Shown: piece by piece, positions 31,001 through 41,299 of the stretch
How positions within the stretch are numbered: the stretch's first letter is position 1
Layout of the letters: every line of letters begins with the position of its first letter
Notes under the pieces: generated by a model
What the model was told of the DNA's origin: nothing
The model's input: only the letters and a program-made list of their open reading frames with translations
Databases searched by the model: none
Translations under genes and position numbers: made by a program
Assembly: GCF_000741765.1 (NCBI RefSeq)
Contig: NZ_JGZU01000015.1
Span: 310,001 to 374,000, forward strand
DNA: 64,000 nt
Reading direction: 5' to 3'
From: Bifidobacterium tsurumiense
GTDB lineage: Bacteria > Actinomycetota > Actinomycetes > Actinomycetales > Bifidobacteriaceae

Positions 31001-34000
31001 CAACGGGCTTCGCACCGACTGTTGGATTCCAGCTCGTGCAGTACCAACGATATTGGTGATGTACTCACCATTGGACCAGCCATTTGAAAATACCATTACT
31101 GCTCGTCGGACTGACTGCGCAGGAATACTCAAATCTCCTGCGTTGTAATACCGTGAGCCGATGGACACATCCTTGGAATAATCAGATTCATCCCCCAGAT
31201 ATGCACGGTAATACAAGCGATATCGGCCAGTTGTTGGCACAGAGAAATTGCTTGGATCCACTGGCGTTCCACCAGTAAATGTCCCAGGCTTCTGTGGATC
31301 CGGGGCCGGGGTGTAAGTGACTGGATTATCTGGGGTATCCAGCAAAACCTCACCGTATTGATAGGTTTTATCGCCCCTCACAAACGGGTATCGAGGAGCC
31401 CAGGTGCTATCAGCTCGATTCAACAAACCCTTGAGCTCAAGCGGCTCATCACTCAATTTACCGGTGACGTCGAATACCAAGACCCTATCTTCAATACGGT
31501 TTCCGGAAGTGACATCGAAGGTTTTCTGCACTCGCCCGCCATGTTCCTCAATATTGACAAGCCTGGCATCACTACCATTCAATATTCGCGTAAAATCGCC
31601 CTCAGTACTTCCTGAAGGATTCACCACCTGCACCTTGGCACCTATGACACGAACCGAATCACCGTAGTATTCGATTTCGTTTTGCTTGGGAGCGGCGGCT
31701 TCATCATCCCAAGTATCCTTCATATAGCTGCGCTGAGCAGGATCGGCAGCCGATGTGTTATTCGGATCATCCCACGGCAGCAGCAACATGTTATTTGCGA
31801 TAGTGGTGTCGCCCCATGTGTTTTCCGCGACAGCACTTCCATTTGTGTCTTTCCAAGTGTCATCGACGCCGGGAACGCTGTTGCCTGTCCACACTCGATA
31901 GTCAGTAGTGACGGCAGCAACCGTGTCCGGCTCGCCATCCAATGTATAAGGAATCCGTGAAACCCCTAGGAATACTCCGGAAGACCAAATACCTCCACGG
32001 AACTCGATAAGTACGCCGACAATGGTTCCGGCCTGAGCAGCGGCTTCTTTTGTGGGGTAGTACCTCAGCTGATAATCCTGAGTTTGATCTCGCTCGACAT
32101 CGGATGCCCATGCGCTACCATCTGGCTTCACGGCCCACAACACATTGGGTTCTATGCGCTTGCCATTGGTCTCATTCAGATATCCACAGCTACCCATGCC
32201 TAATCCTACTCCACAAATAGTGGGATTACCTGTGATGTGGAAGGCATCGTCGAATTTGATGAGTTGGTTCATTGCGCGTACGTCATAGTCGCGAATCGAA
32301 CTGGTTTTATTCGGCTCATACGTTTGACCAGGTGCAGCAAGATAACTCCACATGGTGTTTCCCTCACCATTGGCCATCATCTGTTTGGTCTGTTGATATG
32401 CAGAACCATAATTCGGAATTGATGCCGCGAGCTCTTTGCTGGCAACACCAGTCCAACCGGTTGCGACGGTAATGCGATTGAAGCCGCCTTCGCCTTCAGG
32501 AAGATATCCAATCGGATATGTGTTGACGTTGTTTGCACCATCGCTATCCTTCAGATCCGCGCCAGACATGCTCTTTCCGGTGAGATCCGAGACCTTAATG
32601 GTGAAGGATCGACCTGTATCGCGGGTATCAGATGTCACAACAGGAACAAAGTACTCTGCCCATACTTGTGCCGACAAATAGTCAGCAGGATTTTGATCTG
32701 CAAGCTTCACCGAGACACTGGTCTCGTTGACATCACCACTGAAGCTGTATGCATGTGGCGGATTATCCCCTTCAGACTTGGGATAATTACCGCTATTCAC
32801 ATTCATTTCGGCAATCGCTTCGATTCCCAAGCCCATATCGTCATCTGTTACCACGCCCGTGGCAAGCTGTGAAATGGTTGTGGGTGAAGTTGCCGAGCGG
32901 ATGCCGATGAGCACCGGCTGGTTCTCTTCGGTATCATCCACTCCCCCGGTTGTTTTGATCTGGGTTGTGATATTCCAAGTAATCGGAACGGTGGGTCGAT
33001 ACGCTCGCTTCCTGCCGAAGTCGGTCTCACACCCATATTGACACCGTATAAACGTCCGTATACCCATCCGTCGCCCGCGGGCTTGGACAGAGAGAATTGC
33101 TTGGTCTGAGCGTTGTAATACCCGGAATACCAAGGATCACTGTCAGTGGTCACGAGACGTCCCGGTCCGACAAGGTCGAATACCGGCTTTGCCGTGAATT
33201 TGATATCACGTGATGTGGTATTGACCGTGTTCTGCTCCCCATCAGCCCACAGCCAGATATCCTCACGAATGGTGACCGCATCTCCGTCAGTCACATTCTT
33301 GCCAATTATGGAGAGGCTATTCTCAAACTCCCCTGGCATCACGATGGCATCTTCACTACCGGTTACTTTCAGACGCCCTTCGATAACCCAGTTTCCATTC
33401 CCATCATCCTTGGCGCTTACCGTGCGGCTGCCCGTATTGAGATCCTTGATTGTTCCTGAGCTTATTTCCAAAGTACCCAACGAAGCTGTAGTTTTGGGCA
33501 ATGTCAAGCGGTATCCAAGCCATACCGAGGTTGCCGTAACGACAGGGGTTTGCTTGGACGCCATACTGATATGGCTAGTCAAATTCACAGATTTATTCGG
33601 CTCCACTTCTATCACATCATTGTGAGAAGTCTCATCATCCAGATATCGCAGGAAGTGACTTTCCAAACGGCCAGATCCTGGCTGGTAATCCGAGCCGGAG
33701 GCATCGATTTGATCTTGCGAAGGAGCGGGAACATATTCACGATCCTCCTGTGGTGCGGCACTTGCGCTAGGCGCTAGCTGCTGAGGGGCTAGCGAATCAT
33801 TCGAATCATTGCCGTTTTGAGCGCTGTCCCCTTCGCTGCTATTGGTGTCCGAATCCGCAGACCCGCCACTAGCATCTCCGTTATTTTGCGCTTCACCCGT
33901 GGCGCTTCCATTCCCGCCAGCATTATCGTCGGAATCGCCCGCCGATGGATCATTGGAATCCTGAGGCTGAGTGTTCACTGTGACACTGCTATTAGTTGAA

Positions 34001-34104
34001 CTATTGGCATCATCCGCCCATGCTGCAGAAACAAGACCAAGCCCGCCCATAGTCATTCCAGCGGCCATGGCTACAGCAATGCACTTCGATATCAATTTTT
34101 TCAT
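28047..34104 (-). pseudogene. Giant sortase-anchored Cna_B adhesin, two frameshifts
   Basis: A surface protein of about 2019 residues when two single bases are restored. Signal peptide MKKLISKCIAVAMAAGMTMGG... with cleavage after WA; then a Ser/Asn/Gly/Asp-rich stretch (about 30-130), a large beta-rich adhesive region, an SdrD-type B module (SGIAFNDVNRDGVYEAGIDKP), six Cna_B-like repeats, and a cell-wall sorting signal: MANTG, a hydrophobic span, and RRNSYRARHGK. Frame is lost near 32993-32995 (one C missing in CGACCC) and near 30369-30372 (one A missing in AAGCCATT); restoration gives ERIDPTVPITWN and GIDKPIPGVTVEL. RBS AGGAAGAG. No sortase or pilin partner is adjacent, so housekeeping sortase is presumed. 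With real frameshifts only the first 370 residues would be made, secreted and unanchored. Confidence 0.88.
28203..29978 (-). repeat. Six tandem Cna_B-like repeats of about 97-101 codons
   Basis: Each unit starts around KVWVNGADADHGEVKLQLQR and ends at TVTNTYVIP. Units begin near 29978, 29672, 29378, 29087, 28796 and 28502. The middle four are very alike, including HGEV.LQLQR and TYSVVE; the last is divergent (PTIYFLLERSLDGKNW). Such folds often carry Lys-Asn isopeptide bonds; the Lys of KVWV and Asn of TNTY fit, by family knowledge. Confidence 0.9.
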
Positions 34105-34271
34105 ACCGAGTCTCTTCCTTCTCTACATTCAATTCTTCACCCTTCGCACCTCATCAACGCCGCTAGGGTACGAACCGATTTTACCATCGACATGGACCGA
34201 AACTCCATGATATTTTCATTGCTGAAAACTTTGTAACTTCACTGTTTTGAAACTCTTGACATGATGAACAT

Positions 34272-34328
34272 CCATAACCGACTGGGGTCGGCGTGGAGCC
34301 CCTGAAATATGCAATTATTCGGTTATGG
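34272..34328. repeat. Inverted repeat upstream of the adhesin
   Basis: CCATAACCGA (34272-34281) and TCGGTTATGG (34319-34328) are exact inverted copies separated by 37 bp, about 170-220 bp upstream of the adhesin start. Could be a regulator site or RNA hairpin. Confidence 0.55.
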
Positions 34329-34485
34329 AATCTTGTATTTCCATGCTTGTCACACTCAGCCCGGCACAGAAATATGTCATGTATTTCTCTGATTCACTCG
34401 TATCAAAGCAGCCCCCGTGCGAACTTTTACACAGCATTCACCAATCAGACAATAATGCATATCAGCAATAACACAATACGTTCGC

Positions 34486-34534
34486 AATAAAAAATGCCTC
34501 GTTCACAACGCACAGCGGCGCTGCTCACGAGGCA
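34486..34534 (-). terminator. Intrinsic terminator of gltX
   Basis: On the minus strand TGCCTCGT pairs with ACGAGGCA (34527-34534 and 34495-34502) around a partly paired GC-rich loop, followed by TTTTTTATT. 26 bp after the gltX stop. Confidence 0.9.
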
Positions 34535-34559
34535 GATCGCAAGGATCACATCCTGCGGA

Positions 34560-36086
34560 TCAGAGATGATCTCTCAGACCACGCAAACGGGCCAAAGTCA
34601 CATCCTTGCCGAGGATCTCCATCGATTCGAAAAGCGGTGGTGAAACCCTGCGACCAGAAACCGCCACACGAACCGGGCCAAAGGCCAGACGCGGCTTATA
34701 GCCGCCTTCCTCCACCAAGGCCTTATTCAGCAGGTTATGCAGATCATCGGTGAGCCATGCGGTTTCCTCAACACCTTCAAGCGCAACAATCGCCTTATCA
34801 AGCACCTCGGCAGCTGAATCCTTCAACTGCTTACGCGCATCGACATCAGGCTCAATGTAGCCTTCGGCGCTGAGCAATGATCCAGCCATGCCCGAAACCT
34901 CGCCGAGCAGTCGCACGCGAGGCTGCACAAGAGGAGCGGCAGCAGTGAGAATCTCGCGCTCGCGATCGGTAAGCGCATCCCACGAATCGGCAGACACCAC
35001 ACCATCACGGTGCAAATACGGAACAGAACGGTTCAGGAAATCCTGGGGCTCCAACATGCGCACATGCTCGGCGTTGATGGAAATTGCCTTGTCCAAATCG
35101 AAATGCGCAGGATTCGCCTTGACATCGCGCACATCGAATTTCTCCACCATCTCTTCCATGGAGAAGACATCGCGATCAGGTGCGATCGACCAGCCCAGCA
35201 GAGCCAGATAATTCAGCAGACCTTCTGGAATAAAGCCGTTCTCACGATGCAGGAAGAGGTTGGATTCAGGATCACGCTTGGATAGCTTCTTCTTACCTTC
35301 ACCCATAACATATGGCATATGCCCAAAGAGCGGCATTTCCTTGGCGATGCCAAGCTCCATCAAGTAGCGATACAGCACAATCTGACGCGGGGTCGAGCTC
35401 AGCAGATCCTCACCGCGGAGCACCACATTGATGCGCATCAAAGCATCATCCACGGGGTTGGTCAGCGTGTACAACGGATCGCCATTAGGACGAACGATAA
35501 CATAATCCGGAACGGAACCGGCCTTGAACTCAATGCTGCCGCGAATCAGATCGTTGAACACCACATCCTCGTCAGGCATGCGCAAACGGAGCGCTGGCCT
35601 GCGACCTTCTGCGCGGAACTGTTCACGCTGCTCCTCGGTCAGATTGCGGTCATAACCGTCGTAGCCAAAGGCCTTCGGACGGCCTGCCGCAACATTGCGA
35701 GCCTCGATTTCTTCAGGTGTCGAATATGACTCATAGGCATAACCGGCCTCAAGCAACTTTGCCGCAACGTCCTTATATATGTCAGCTCGCTCAGACTGAC
35801 GATACGGTCCGTCAGGGCCGCCGACTTCAACACCCTCATCCCAATCAATATTCAGCCACTTCAAGGCGTCAAGAATCTGGTTGTAGCTCTCTTCCGAATC
35901 ACGCTGGGCGTCAGTATCCTCAATGCGGAACACAAACGTTCCCTTGGCATGACGTGCCTCAGCCCAGTTGAAGAGCGCAGTACGCACCATACCCACATGC
36001 GGCGTGCCAGTAGGAGAGGGGCAAAAACGGACACGAACATGCTCAGGCAGCGACGGTTTGCTGTCTTCTACGATTTCATCAGTCAT
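34560..36086 (-). CDS. gltX: Glutamyl-tRNA synthetase
   Basis: Charges tRNA-Glu in the cytoplasm. 508 aa from ATG 36086. The class I signature is [21 protein letters not shown] and the KMSKS-type loop is [17 protein letters not shown] and [13 protein letters not shown] are family hallmarks. The open frame extends 38 codons upstream and an ATG lies three codons earlier (36095); neither has a strong ribosome site, so the start is uncertain by a few codons. Divergent from the DUF805 gene. Ends with a canonical terminator. Confidence 0.96.
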   Translation of the reverse strand: MTDEIVEDSKPSLPEHVRVRFCPSPTGTPHVGMVRTALFNWAEARHAKGTFVFRIEDTDAQRDSEESYNQILDALKWLNIDWDEGVEVGGPDGPYRQSERADIYKDVAAKLLEAGYAYESYSTPEEIEARNVAAGRPKAFGYDGYDRNLTEEQREQFRAEGRRPALRLRMPDEDVVFNDLIRGSIEFKAGSVPDYVIVRPNGDPLYTLTNPVDDALMRINVVLRGEDLLSSTPRQIVLYRYLMELGIAKEMPLFGHMPYVMGEGKKKLSKRDPESNLFLHRENGFIPEGLLNYLALLGWSIAPDRDVFSMEEMVEKFDVRDVKANPAHFDLDKAISINAEHVRMLEPQDFLNRSVPYLHRDGVVSADSWDALTDREREILTAAAPLVQPRVRLLGEVSGMAGSLLSAEGYIEPDVDARKQLKDSAAEVLDKAIVALEGVEETAWLTDDLHNLLNKALVEEGGYKPRLAFGPVRVAVSGRRVSPPLFESMEILGKDVTLARLRGLRDHL

Positions 36087-36267
36087 GTCCACCATTGTGC
36101 CGCGCAAGTGGGACGTGCCGCCCAAGGCAATCAATCGCCGCGGAATGCCATCCATCCCATGCCCTCTCAACTCGCTCATAACCGCAACTTCCAAAGGCAT
36201 AATGCCAAGTGTTATGCGATAATGAACGCGTCGGCGTACGACCGTCTAGACACCACAGAAACGAGAT

Positions 36268-37302
36268 ATGATGACCGATCCAAACAGCGCTGTACCAGAG
36301 CAATCTCCCTCGCAGCCCAATCCCAATATCCAATATCAACCACCTGAACAAGAGGACCAGCAGGCACAAGCCAAGCAGTCCTCCACGACTTCACATCCGA
36401 TTCAAACCGCGCAACCTACTCCAATGCCGGAGTACGGCCAATATGCCCCGACCGGATCTACGCCAACACCGCAATACCAGGCTCCGGCACAGCACGGCGG
36501 TTATGCCCCTCAACAACAGCCCTATCAGCCACAGCAAACGCCATATACTCCCCAAGCCCAGGCGCAGCCTTATGCGGCTCAACAGCCATACGAACAACAA
36601 CAGCCTTATGCACAACAGCAGGCATATTCACCATACGGTCAGCAGCAGCAACCCTATGGACAGCAAATGCCTTACGGCCAACAGCAGCCGTCCCCTCAGT
36701 CAGGCGCTCCGATTCCGCAAGGTGTGCCGCAATACGTCAGCCAATCCTTCATCGGTGACCCCAGCCTAGATAAGCCGTTCTATGGTATTTCATTCGGCAA
36801 GGCAATAGCGCGCTTTTATCAGAAGTATGCAACCTTTAGCGGCCGAGCGTCCCGCGGTGAATTCTGGTGGGCGGCGCTTTTCATAATGCTTGTCGGATTC
36901 GTTCTGAACATTTTCACAGCATTTTTGCCCAGCCCACTTCCGACGATTATCACCACGATTTGGGCACTCTCCTATGCCGTACCTCTGGCGGCAGTGAGCG
37001 TCCGACGCCTCCATGATGGTTCCCATACCGGCTGGTGGGCGTTGATCTATTTCATACCTTGGGGAATTCAACTTGTTCTCAATATCGTATTACCGCTCTT
37101 CTTCCCCGCGGTAATGCCGTCTTTGTCGTTTGCCGATCTCGCTTATGATTCCGCCCTGCTTATGGCTTGGGGTGCATTTGGACTCGTTACCCTCGTATGC
37201 GACATCGTCTTCCTATGCTTCATGGCATCGAGTAGCAATCCTTATGGCGCAGCATATGACGTACCAGAATCCGGAACCGAAATGCCCCAAAATAACCGAT
37301 AA
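36268..37302 (+). CDS. DUF805 membrane protein with Gln/Pro/Tyr-rich N-terminus
   Basis: 344 aa. Residues 1-150 are a low-complexity cytoplasmic arm of PYxQQ-type repeats (QQPYAQQQAY, QQQQPYGQQMPYGQQQ). Residues 180-335 form a DUF805 domain: FSGRASRGEFWWAALFIMLVGFVLNIF, then VPLAAVSVRRLHDGSHTGWWALIYFIPWG and a last span ending in FLCFMASSSNPYG. DUF805 proteins are widespread and of unknown function. Two adjacent ATGs (36268, 36271) follow GAGAT. Monocistronic, closed by a 13-bp terminator stem. Confidence 0.85.
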   Translation: MMTDPNSAVPEQSPSQPNPNIQYQPPEQEDQQAQAKQSSTTSHPIQTAQPTPMPEYGQYAPTGSTPTPQYQAPAQHGGYAPQQQPYQPQQTPYTPQAQAQPYAAQQPYEQQQPYAQQQAYSPYGQQQQPYGQQMPYGQQQPSPQSGAPIPQGVPQYVSQSFIGDPSLDKPFYGISFGKAIARFYQKYATFSGRASRGEFWWAALFIMLVGFVLNIFTAFLPSPLPTIITTIWALSYAVPLAAVSVRRLHDGSHTGWWALIYFIPWGIQLVLNIVLPLFFPAVMPSLSFADLAYDSALLMAWGAFGLVTLVCDIVFLCFMASSSNPYGAAYDVPESGTEMPQNNR

Positions 37303-37332
37303 TCAATACATGGCGGAATACCGCTGAAACTG

Positions 37333-37364
37333 ATTGTGGGGATGGCCGAAACCATCCCCACAAT
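37333..37364. terminator. Terminator after the DUF805 gene
   Basis: ATTGTGGGGATGG (37333-37345) and CCATCCCCACAAT (37352-37364) form a perfect 13-bp stem with loop CCGAAA. Lies between convergent genes. Confidence 0.85.
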
Positions 37365-37421
37365 TCATATCCAAGAGGCGCAGAGCTTATAGCTCCACTT
37401 CTTCACCGCCTTGCTTTCCTT

Positions 37422-38348
37422 CTACATGGGCGAATTTGGCAGCCAAAGCTCCTTGTTTTTGCGCTCGTCCTCTTCTTTGGCGAGCTTCTTGGCTTCATCC
37501 TTGTCCCACACCAAGTCCTCATAATGCTTGTCCCATTCCGACTTGGCAGCCTGGGCGATAAACAATGTGAACTCGTGAATATCCGTAACACAACGCACGA
37601 GCTCAGGCCATTGCTTCGAAGAAACATATATGCGAGGAATAGCCAGTCGTTCACACACCTCGTCGATATACGGCATCAGTACCACCGATTCACGGGCTGC
37701 AGCCGGGAGCCCGTCTTGTCCATCATGCCCTGAGCCGGTTGTGCCGATCGACTCCTCTCCATCAGTTAAAGCATCGCCTTCCTCACCCAGAGCCGACAGG
37801 GGAATAACGGCCTGCACGGTCTGCGACAGAGCAGACACTGCAATAAGCAAACGATCAATAATCTGCGTTTCCAGATCACGTTCATCGTTGTTGGGCTCTA
37901 ATTCATCTGCAATAGCGGATTCCGCCTCACGAAGCGTTGAGTCCAATGCTTGCCATTGGTCGGCATCCCATGACAACCCGAGTGAATCCAAGGCGTTCAG
38001 AACCAACTCCACGTCGCCCGCACAGGAATAGTCCGCCATATCGTCATATGCATTAATCGCACCGATAAGCGCATCCACTTCTGACTGTTCGCGTCCAGGA
38101 ATGGACTCTGCACCCTCATACACGAATTCAGCGTCGGCAATGGCTATGCTCTGACCGAGCAACACTTCAGCCACGCTTCGGCATACGCGAACTTGCAAGG
38201 ATTCTGCATACTTCGCATCGTTATCCATGTACTTCGCCTCAGTAAGCGGCCACATCTCTATAATGCGCCTACCGGCAGCGCCCGCATCGCGCACGCTCGG
38301 CAACGCAGCCAACATCGAAGCCACTTCTGGGTCTAATCGCACCGTCAT
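37422..38348 (-). CDS. Hypothetical acidic cytoplasmic protein
   Basis: 308 aa from ATG 38348, chosen because AAAGGAG lies six bases upstream; the frame is open further but without a ribosome site. I do not recognise the family. It has no membrane span or signal. It begins MTVRLDPEVASMLAALPSVRDAG, is rich in Asp, Glu and Ala, has an acidic, Ser/Gly-rich linker near 195-215 (TDGEESIGTTGSGHDGQDG) and ends in a charged helix (DKDEAKKLAKEEDERKNKELW) that may be a coiled coil. It follows the histidine phosphatase gene by 46 bp and is likely cotranscribed. Function unknown. Confidence 0.75.
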   Translation of the reverse strand: MTVRLDPEVASMLAALPSVRDAGAAGRRIIEMWPLTEAKYMDNDAKYAESLQVRVCRSVAEVLLGQSIAIADAEFVYEGAESIPGREQSEVDALIGAINAYDDMADYSCAGDVELVLNALDSLGLSWDADQWQALDSTLREAESAIADELEPNNDERDLETQIIDRLLIAVSALSQTVQAVIPLSALGEEGDALTDGEESIGTTGSGHDGQDGLPAAARESVVLMPYIDEVCERLAIPRIYVSSKQWPELVRCVTDIHEFTLFIAQAAKSEWDKHYEDLVWDKDEAKKLAKEEDERKNKELWLPNSPM

Positions 38349-38394
38349 ATCCGCTCCTTTGCAGTACGTACCGAAACCAAGCCTACCGTGTCCT

Positions 38395-39054
38395 CTACTC
38401 CACCTTGGCCGCAGGATCGACGTATGTGATCGATAGCACATCCCCACTCTCGCAGTCATAGGTTATTGAGGTGATCGAAGCCAAAGCCGTGCGGCGCAGC
38501 AACATATTGTGCTCAGGATGACCGGTCTCCAAAAGATGGCGATACGACCAAATGGGCGATTCATGACTCACCACGACGATTTGTTCACCCGCATGCCTCT
38601 CAACCATGTCATGGGCAAAATTCGCGACTCGTGTTGCAATGCTCCGGTAGCTCTCACCCCAACTCGGTCGCCACAGATTAAGCACGAGTTTCCAATTGCC
38701 ATTCTTCCACAACGCGCCCTCGCCATGCCCTATGCGTTTGCCACGGAATTCATTGCGTGCCTCAATGATGCGGTCATCCGTCATAAGTTCAAGAGGCTTC
38801 TGCCCGCGCTCTTCTCGCACGGCATTCACTGCCTGGATAATCGCCTGAGCGGTTTCCCGAGTGCGCTCCAAAGGCGAAGAATACACGGCACTCACCGTGT
38901 TCATTTGCGGACTTTGGGCAATATATCGCCCTGTGGCCTCGGCCATACGCAGACCACGCGAAGAAAGATGGAATCCAGGCAAACGTTCGTACAACAGGTG
39001 ATCCGGATTCTCCACTTGACCATGCCTGACGAAATGAATGGTGGTCGCTGTCAT
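38395..39054 (-). CDS. Histidine phosphatase family protein (phosphoglycerate mutase-like)
   Basis: 219 aa from ATG 39054 with GAAAGG upstream. The catalytic RHG is in IHFVRHGQVENPDHLLYERLPGFHLS; the second arginine motif is SPLERTRETAQAI, and the second histidine is in VVVSHESPIW. This is the histidine phosphatase fold. The LYERLPGFHLSxRG start is shared with actinobacterial members of unknown substrate rather than glycolytic GpmA, which has a different loop. Probably a small-molecule phosphatase. First of two genes in its operon. The 645 bp upstream to the MFS gene hold no gene; a near-palindrome GTGTCGTATATGACGCAC lies around 39384-39401. Confidence 0.85.
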   Translation of the reverse strand: MTATTIHFVRHGQVENPDHLLYERLPGFHLSSRGLRMAEATGRYIAQSPQMNTVSAVYSSPLERTRETAQAIIQAVNAVREERGQKPLELMTDDRIIEARNEFRGKRIGHGEGALWKNGNWKLVLNLWRPSWGESYRSIATRVANFAHDMVERHAGEQIVVVSHESPIWSYRHLLETGHPEHNMLLRRTALASITSITYDCESGDVLSITYVDPAAKVE

Positions 39055-39699
39055 CGTTGTGCCTTTCCGTCGAAACGAGTTTCCCTCACAATGGGTCGCA
39101 GTCACCGCGCGGGTATTCAAGGCCGGCTCTCGGCATTACGGTGTCGACTCCAATGAACGGTCTATGACCGCTTCACCGTGTATGCGTGCGTGGTACTTCC
39201 ATATTCATGTGCCCACTCGCCAATATAGAGCATCCCCACGCATTGCCCAACACCGAGCACTGCATGCATAGAATCTCACCACAATACGGGCGCCAAGCTT
39301 CCGACCGTTTCGCCCCACACTTCCCCGACATCACTTCCATATGCGAAATGCTAAATATTGCAACGAATACAACGTTTTCCCGCGTGTCGTATATGACGCA
39401 CGATAAAGTATGTTGCCGAAGGCATATATCAATGCGCCATGGAGACGCATCCGATCATGCCCCCACACCACCGCACACCGAACCCATCGACCTCAGCCGA
39501 CGAAGCTTGATTGCGTTTCTCGCAGGCAATCTCACCTGAACCGGAGGACGGCAATCCAAGTCCTATGCCTGCACAACCCGAGGCCAAACCTGCATGGGCA
39601 GCTTCCCATATCAAAGATACGAGTTGACCTATGCCAAAACCACAGCCGCTGTGACGCAAAGCAGCAGGCGTTCTCAACCGCGAGCAGAAAGGAGCGGTC

Positions 39700-41043
39700 A
39701 TGACCAACACCCAATCTAATACCGTTGGCGCCGGATTCAAGGAGATCCGCCACCGTTTGTTTGGCGGCTATGCAGAACTGCTGCGTATGCCGCATACCGC
39801 TCGCTTTTCTGTCGGCGCAGTGATCGCATGCATGCCATTCCCCATGGTCGGCATGACCATCACGATCTCGGTGCAGCACTACTACGGGAGCTACACGCTC
39901 GCCGGCGCGCTTACCGCGATACAGGCCATCGCCTTGGCATTGGCAGGGCCTTTGCTCGGATCACTTGTCGACAAGTTCGGACAGCGACAGGTCTCCATAC
40001 CCACCATCGCCATATGGATAGTGGCCGCGACCGCACTTGTGTCATGCATCACCGCAAGGGTCCCGGAATGGATTCTGTTCTGCATCGTACCGTTTATGGC
40101 AGCGATTCCACCGTGGGGAGCCATGAGCCGCAAGCGATGGACCACACTGTTGAAAGGCGACAACGACCGCACGAACACCGCCTTGTCACTGAGCAGCATT
40201 TTCGACGAATGCATGTGGGTCATCGGCAATCCCCTAGCCTCCACTCTCGCAGTTATTTCCGGGGTCTTGTCATTTTCATTTACCGGAGTTTGCGTCTTGG
40301 TCGGCGCAGCCATGTTCCTCGGCGAGCGCAGCACCGAACCCCCTTCACAGACCCAGTTGGCCCGCGCCGCGGGATTGTCTCGCGCGCAATACCGCGAACA
40401 GATCGCCGAACGAGCCGCTGCAATTCAAGGCAATGCAGAGAACACCGCCCAGTCGATCTGGGGTCCCGGTCTCATTGCCCTATGCGTCACTTGGTTCAGC
40501 CTCGGCGCATTCCAGTCCGCCACCGGCATTTCGATTATTTCCTTTGCCAAGGAACAGAATGTGTCGCAATACACAGGCTTCGTATTCGCGTGCTTCTCCT
40601 TCAGCTCGCTTATCGGAGCCTTGGTGTACGGCGCTAAAAGATGGACTATCGCATTGTGGAAGCGATTCTATTTCTGCTTGGCAGTGGTCAATATCGGCAT
40701 CAGCACATTTCTGTTTGCAAACCACCTGTGGGTTATTATGATCATCTATCTGCTCATAGGCGTATGCCAGGCTCCCACATGGATCAACGGCAACCAATTG
40801 ATGTTGCATTTGGTTCCTCCGACTCGGTTCACTGAAGGCATGGCGTGGATGGGCGCCATGAACGCCATCGGCTCTTCTGCGGGCTCGGCAATCACCGGCA
40901 TTTTCATCGACCGGATGGGATCTCATGGCGGATTCATGGTTGTCACCGCACTGGCATTGGCGTCACTCGGCATCGCATTCATCGGCTTCAAGCAGATCAA
41001 GGCCAGCACAGAAACCCCCACGCTTACCGAGGTGGCCTTGTGA
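39700..41043 (+). CDS. MFS transporter, substrate unknown
   Basis: 447 aa with 12 predicted spans. The family loop after span 2 is LLGSLVDKFGQRQVSIP. A long hydrophilic loop between halves (about 205-250) has RAAGLSRAQYREQIAERAAAIQGNAENTAQ. It resembles bacterial MFS exporters of small drugs or metabolites more than sugar carriers, but I cannot assign a substrate. The ATG is preceded by AGAAAGGAG. It stands alone; two hairpins follow. Confidence 0.85.
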   Translation: MTNTQSNTVGAGFKEIRHRLFGGYAELLRMPHTARFSVGAVIACMPFPMVGMTITISVQHYYGSYTLAGALTAIQAIALALAGPLLGSLVDKFGQRQVSIPTIAIWIVAATALVSCITARVPEWILFCIVPFMAAIPPWGAMSRKRWTTLLKGDNDRTNTALSLSSIFDECMWVIGNPLASTLAVISGVLSFSFTGVCVLVGAAMFLGERSTEPPSQTQLARAAGLSRAQYREQIAERAAAIQGNAENTAQSIWGPGLIALCVTWFSLGAFQSATGISIISFAKEQNVSQYTGFVFACFSFSSLIGALVYGAKRWTIALWKRFYFCLAVVNIGISTFLFANHLWVIMIIYLLIGVCQAPTWINGNQLMLHLVPPTRFTEGMAWMGAMNAIGSSAGSAITGIFIDRMGSHGGFMVVTALALASLGIAFIGFKQIKASTETPTLTEVAL

Positions 41044-41111
41044 TGCTCCGTCGAGCATCTATCCGATGCGTTGCCTCTCGGCAGAATTCGACTGTTGCAC
41101 ACTGAATCCCC

Positions 41112-41145
41112 GACATCCTGCATACCATGACGCATGCAGGATGTC
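41112..41145 (+). terminator. Stem-loop after the MFS gene
   Basis: GACATCCTGCAT (41112-41123) and ATGCAGGATGTC (41134-41145) form a perfect 12-bp stem, followed by AATGTTT. 68 bp past the MFS stop. Confidence 0.75.
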
Positions 41146-41208
41146 AATGTTTCCAGAAGCAGGCGCCTCAGTCTTCCATGAATTGCGTCGTGATTCATAA
41201 CCAACGCA

Positions 41209-41237
41209 ATGAGGGACGGCACGAAGCCGTCCCTCAT
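41209..41237. terminator. Terminator between MFS and GtrA genes
   Basis: ATGAGGGACGGC (41209-41220) and GCCGTCCCTCAT (41226-41237) form a perfect 12-bp stem with a 5-base loop, serving the convergent GtrA gene. Confidence 0.8.
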
Positions 41238-41299
41238 CACAGCGCCATCCCATCACATCATTGGTTGATTACCGTTGACATGCCCCATTTCGGCTCTGC

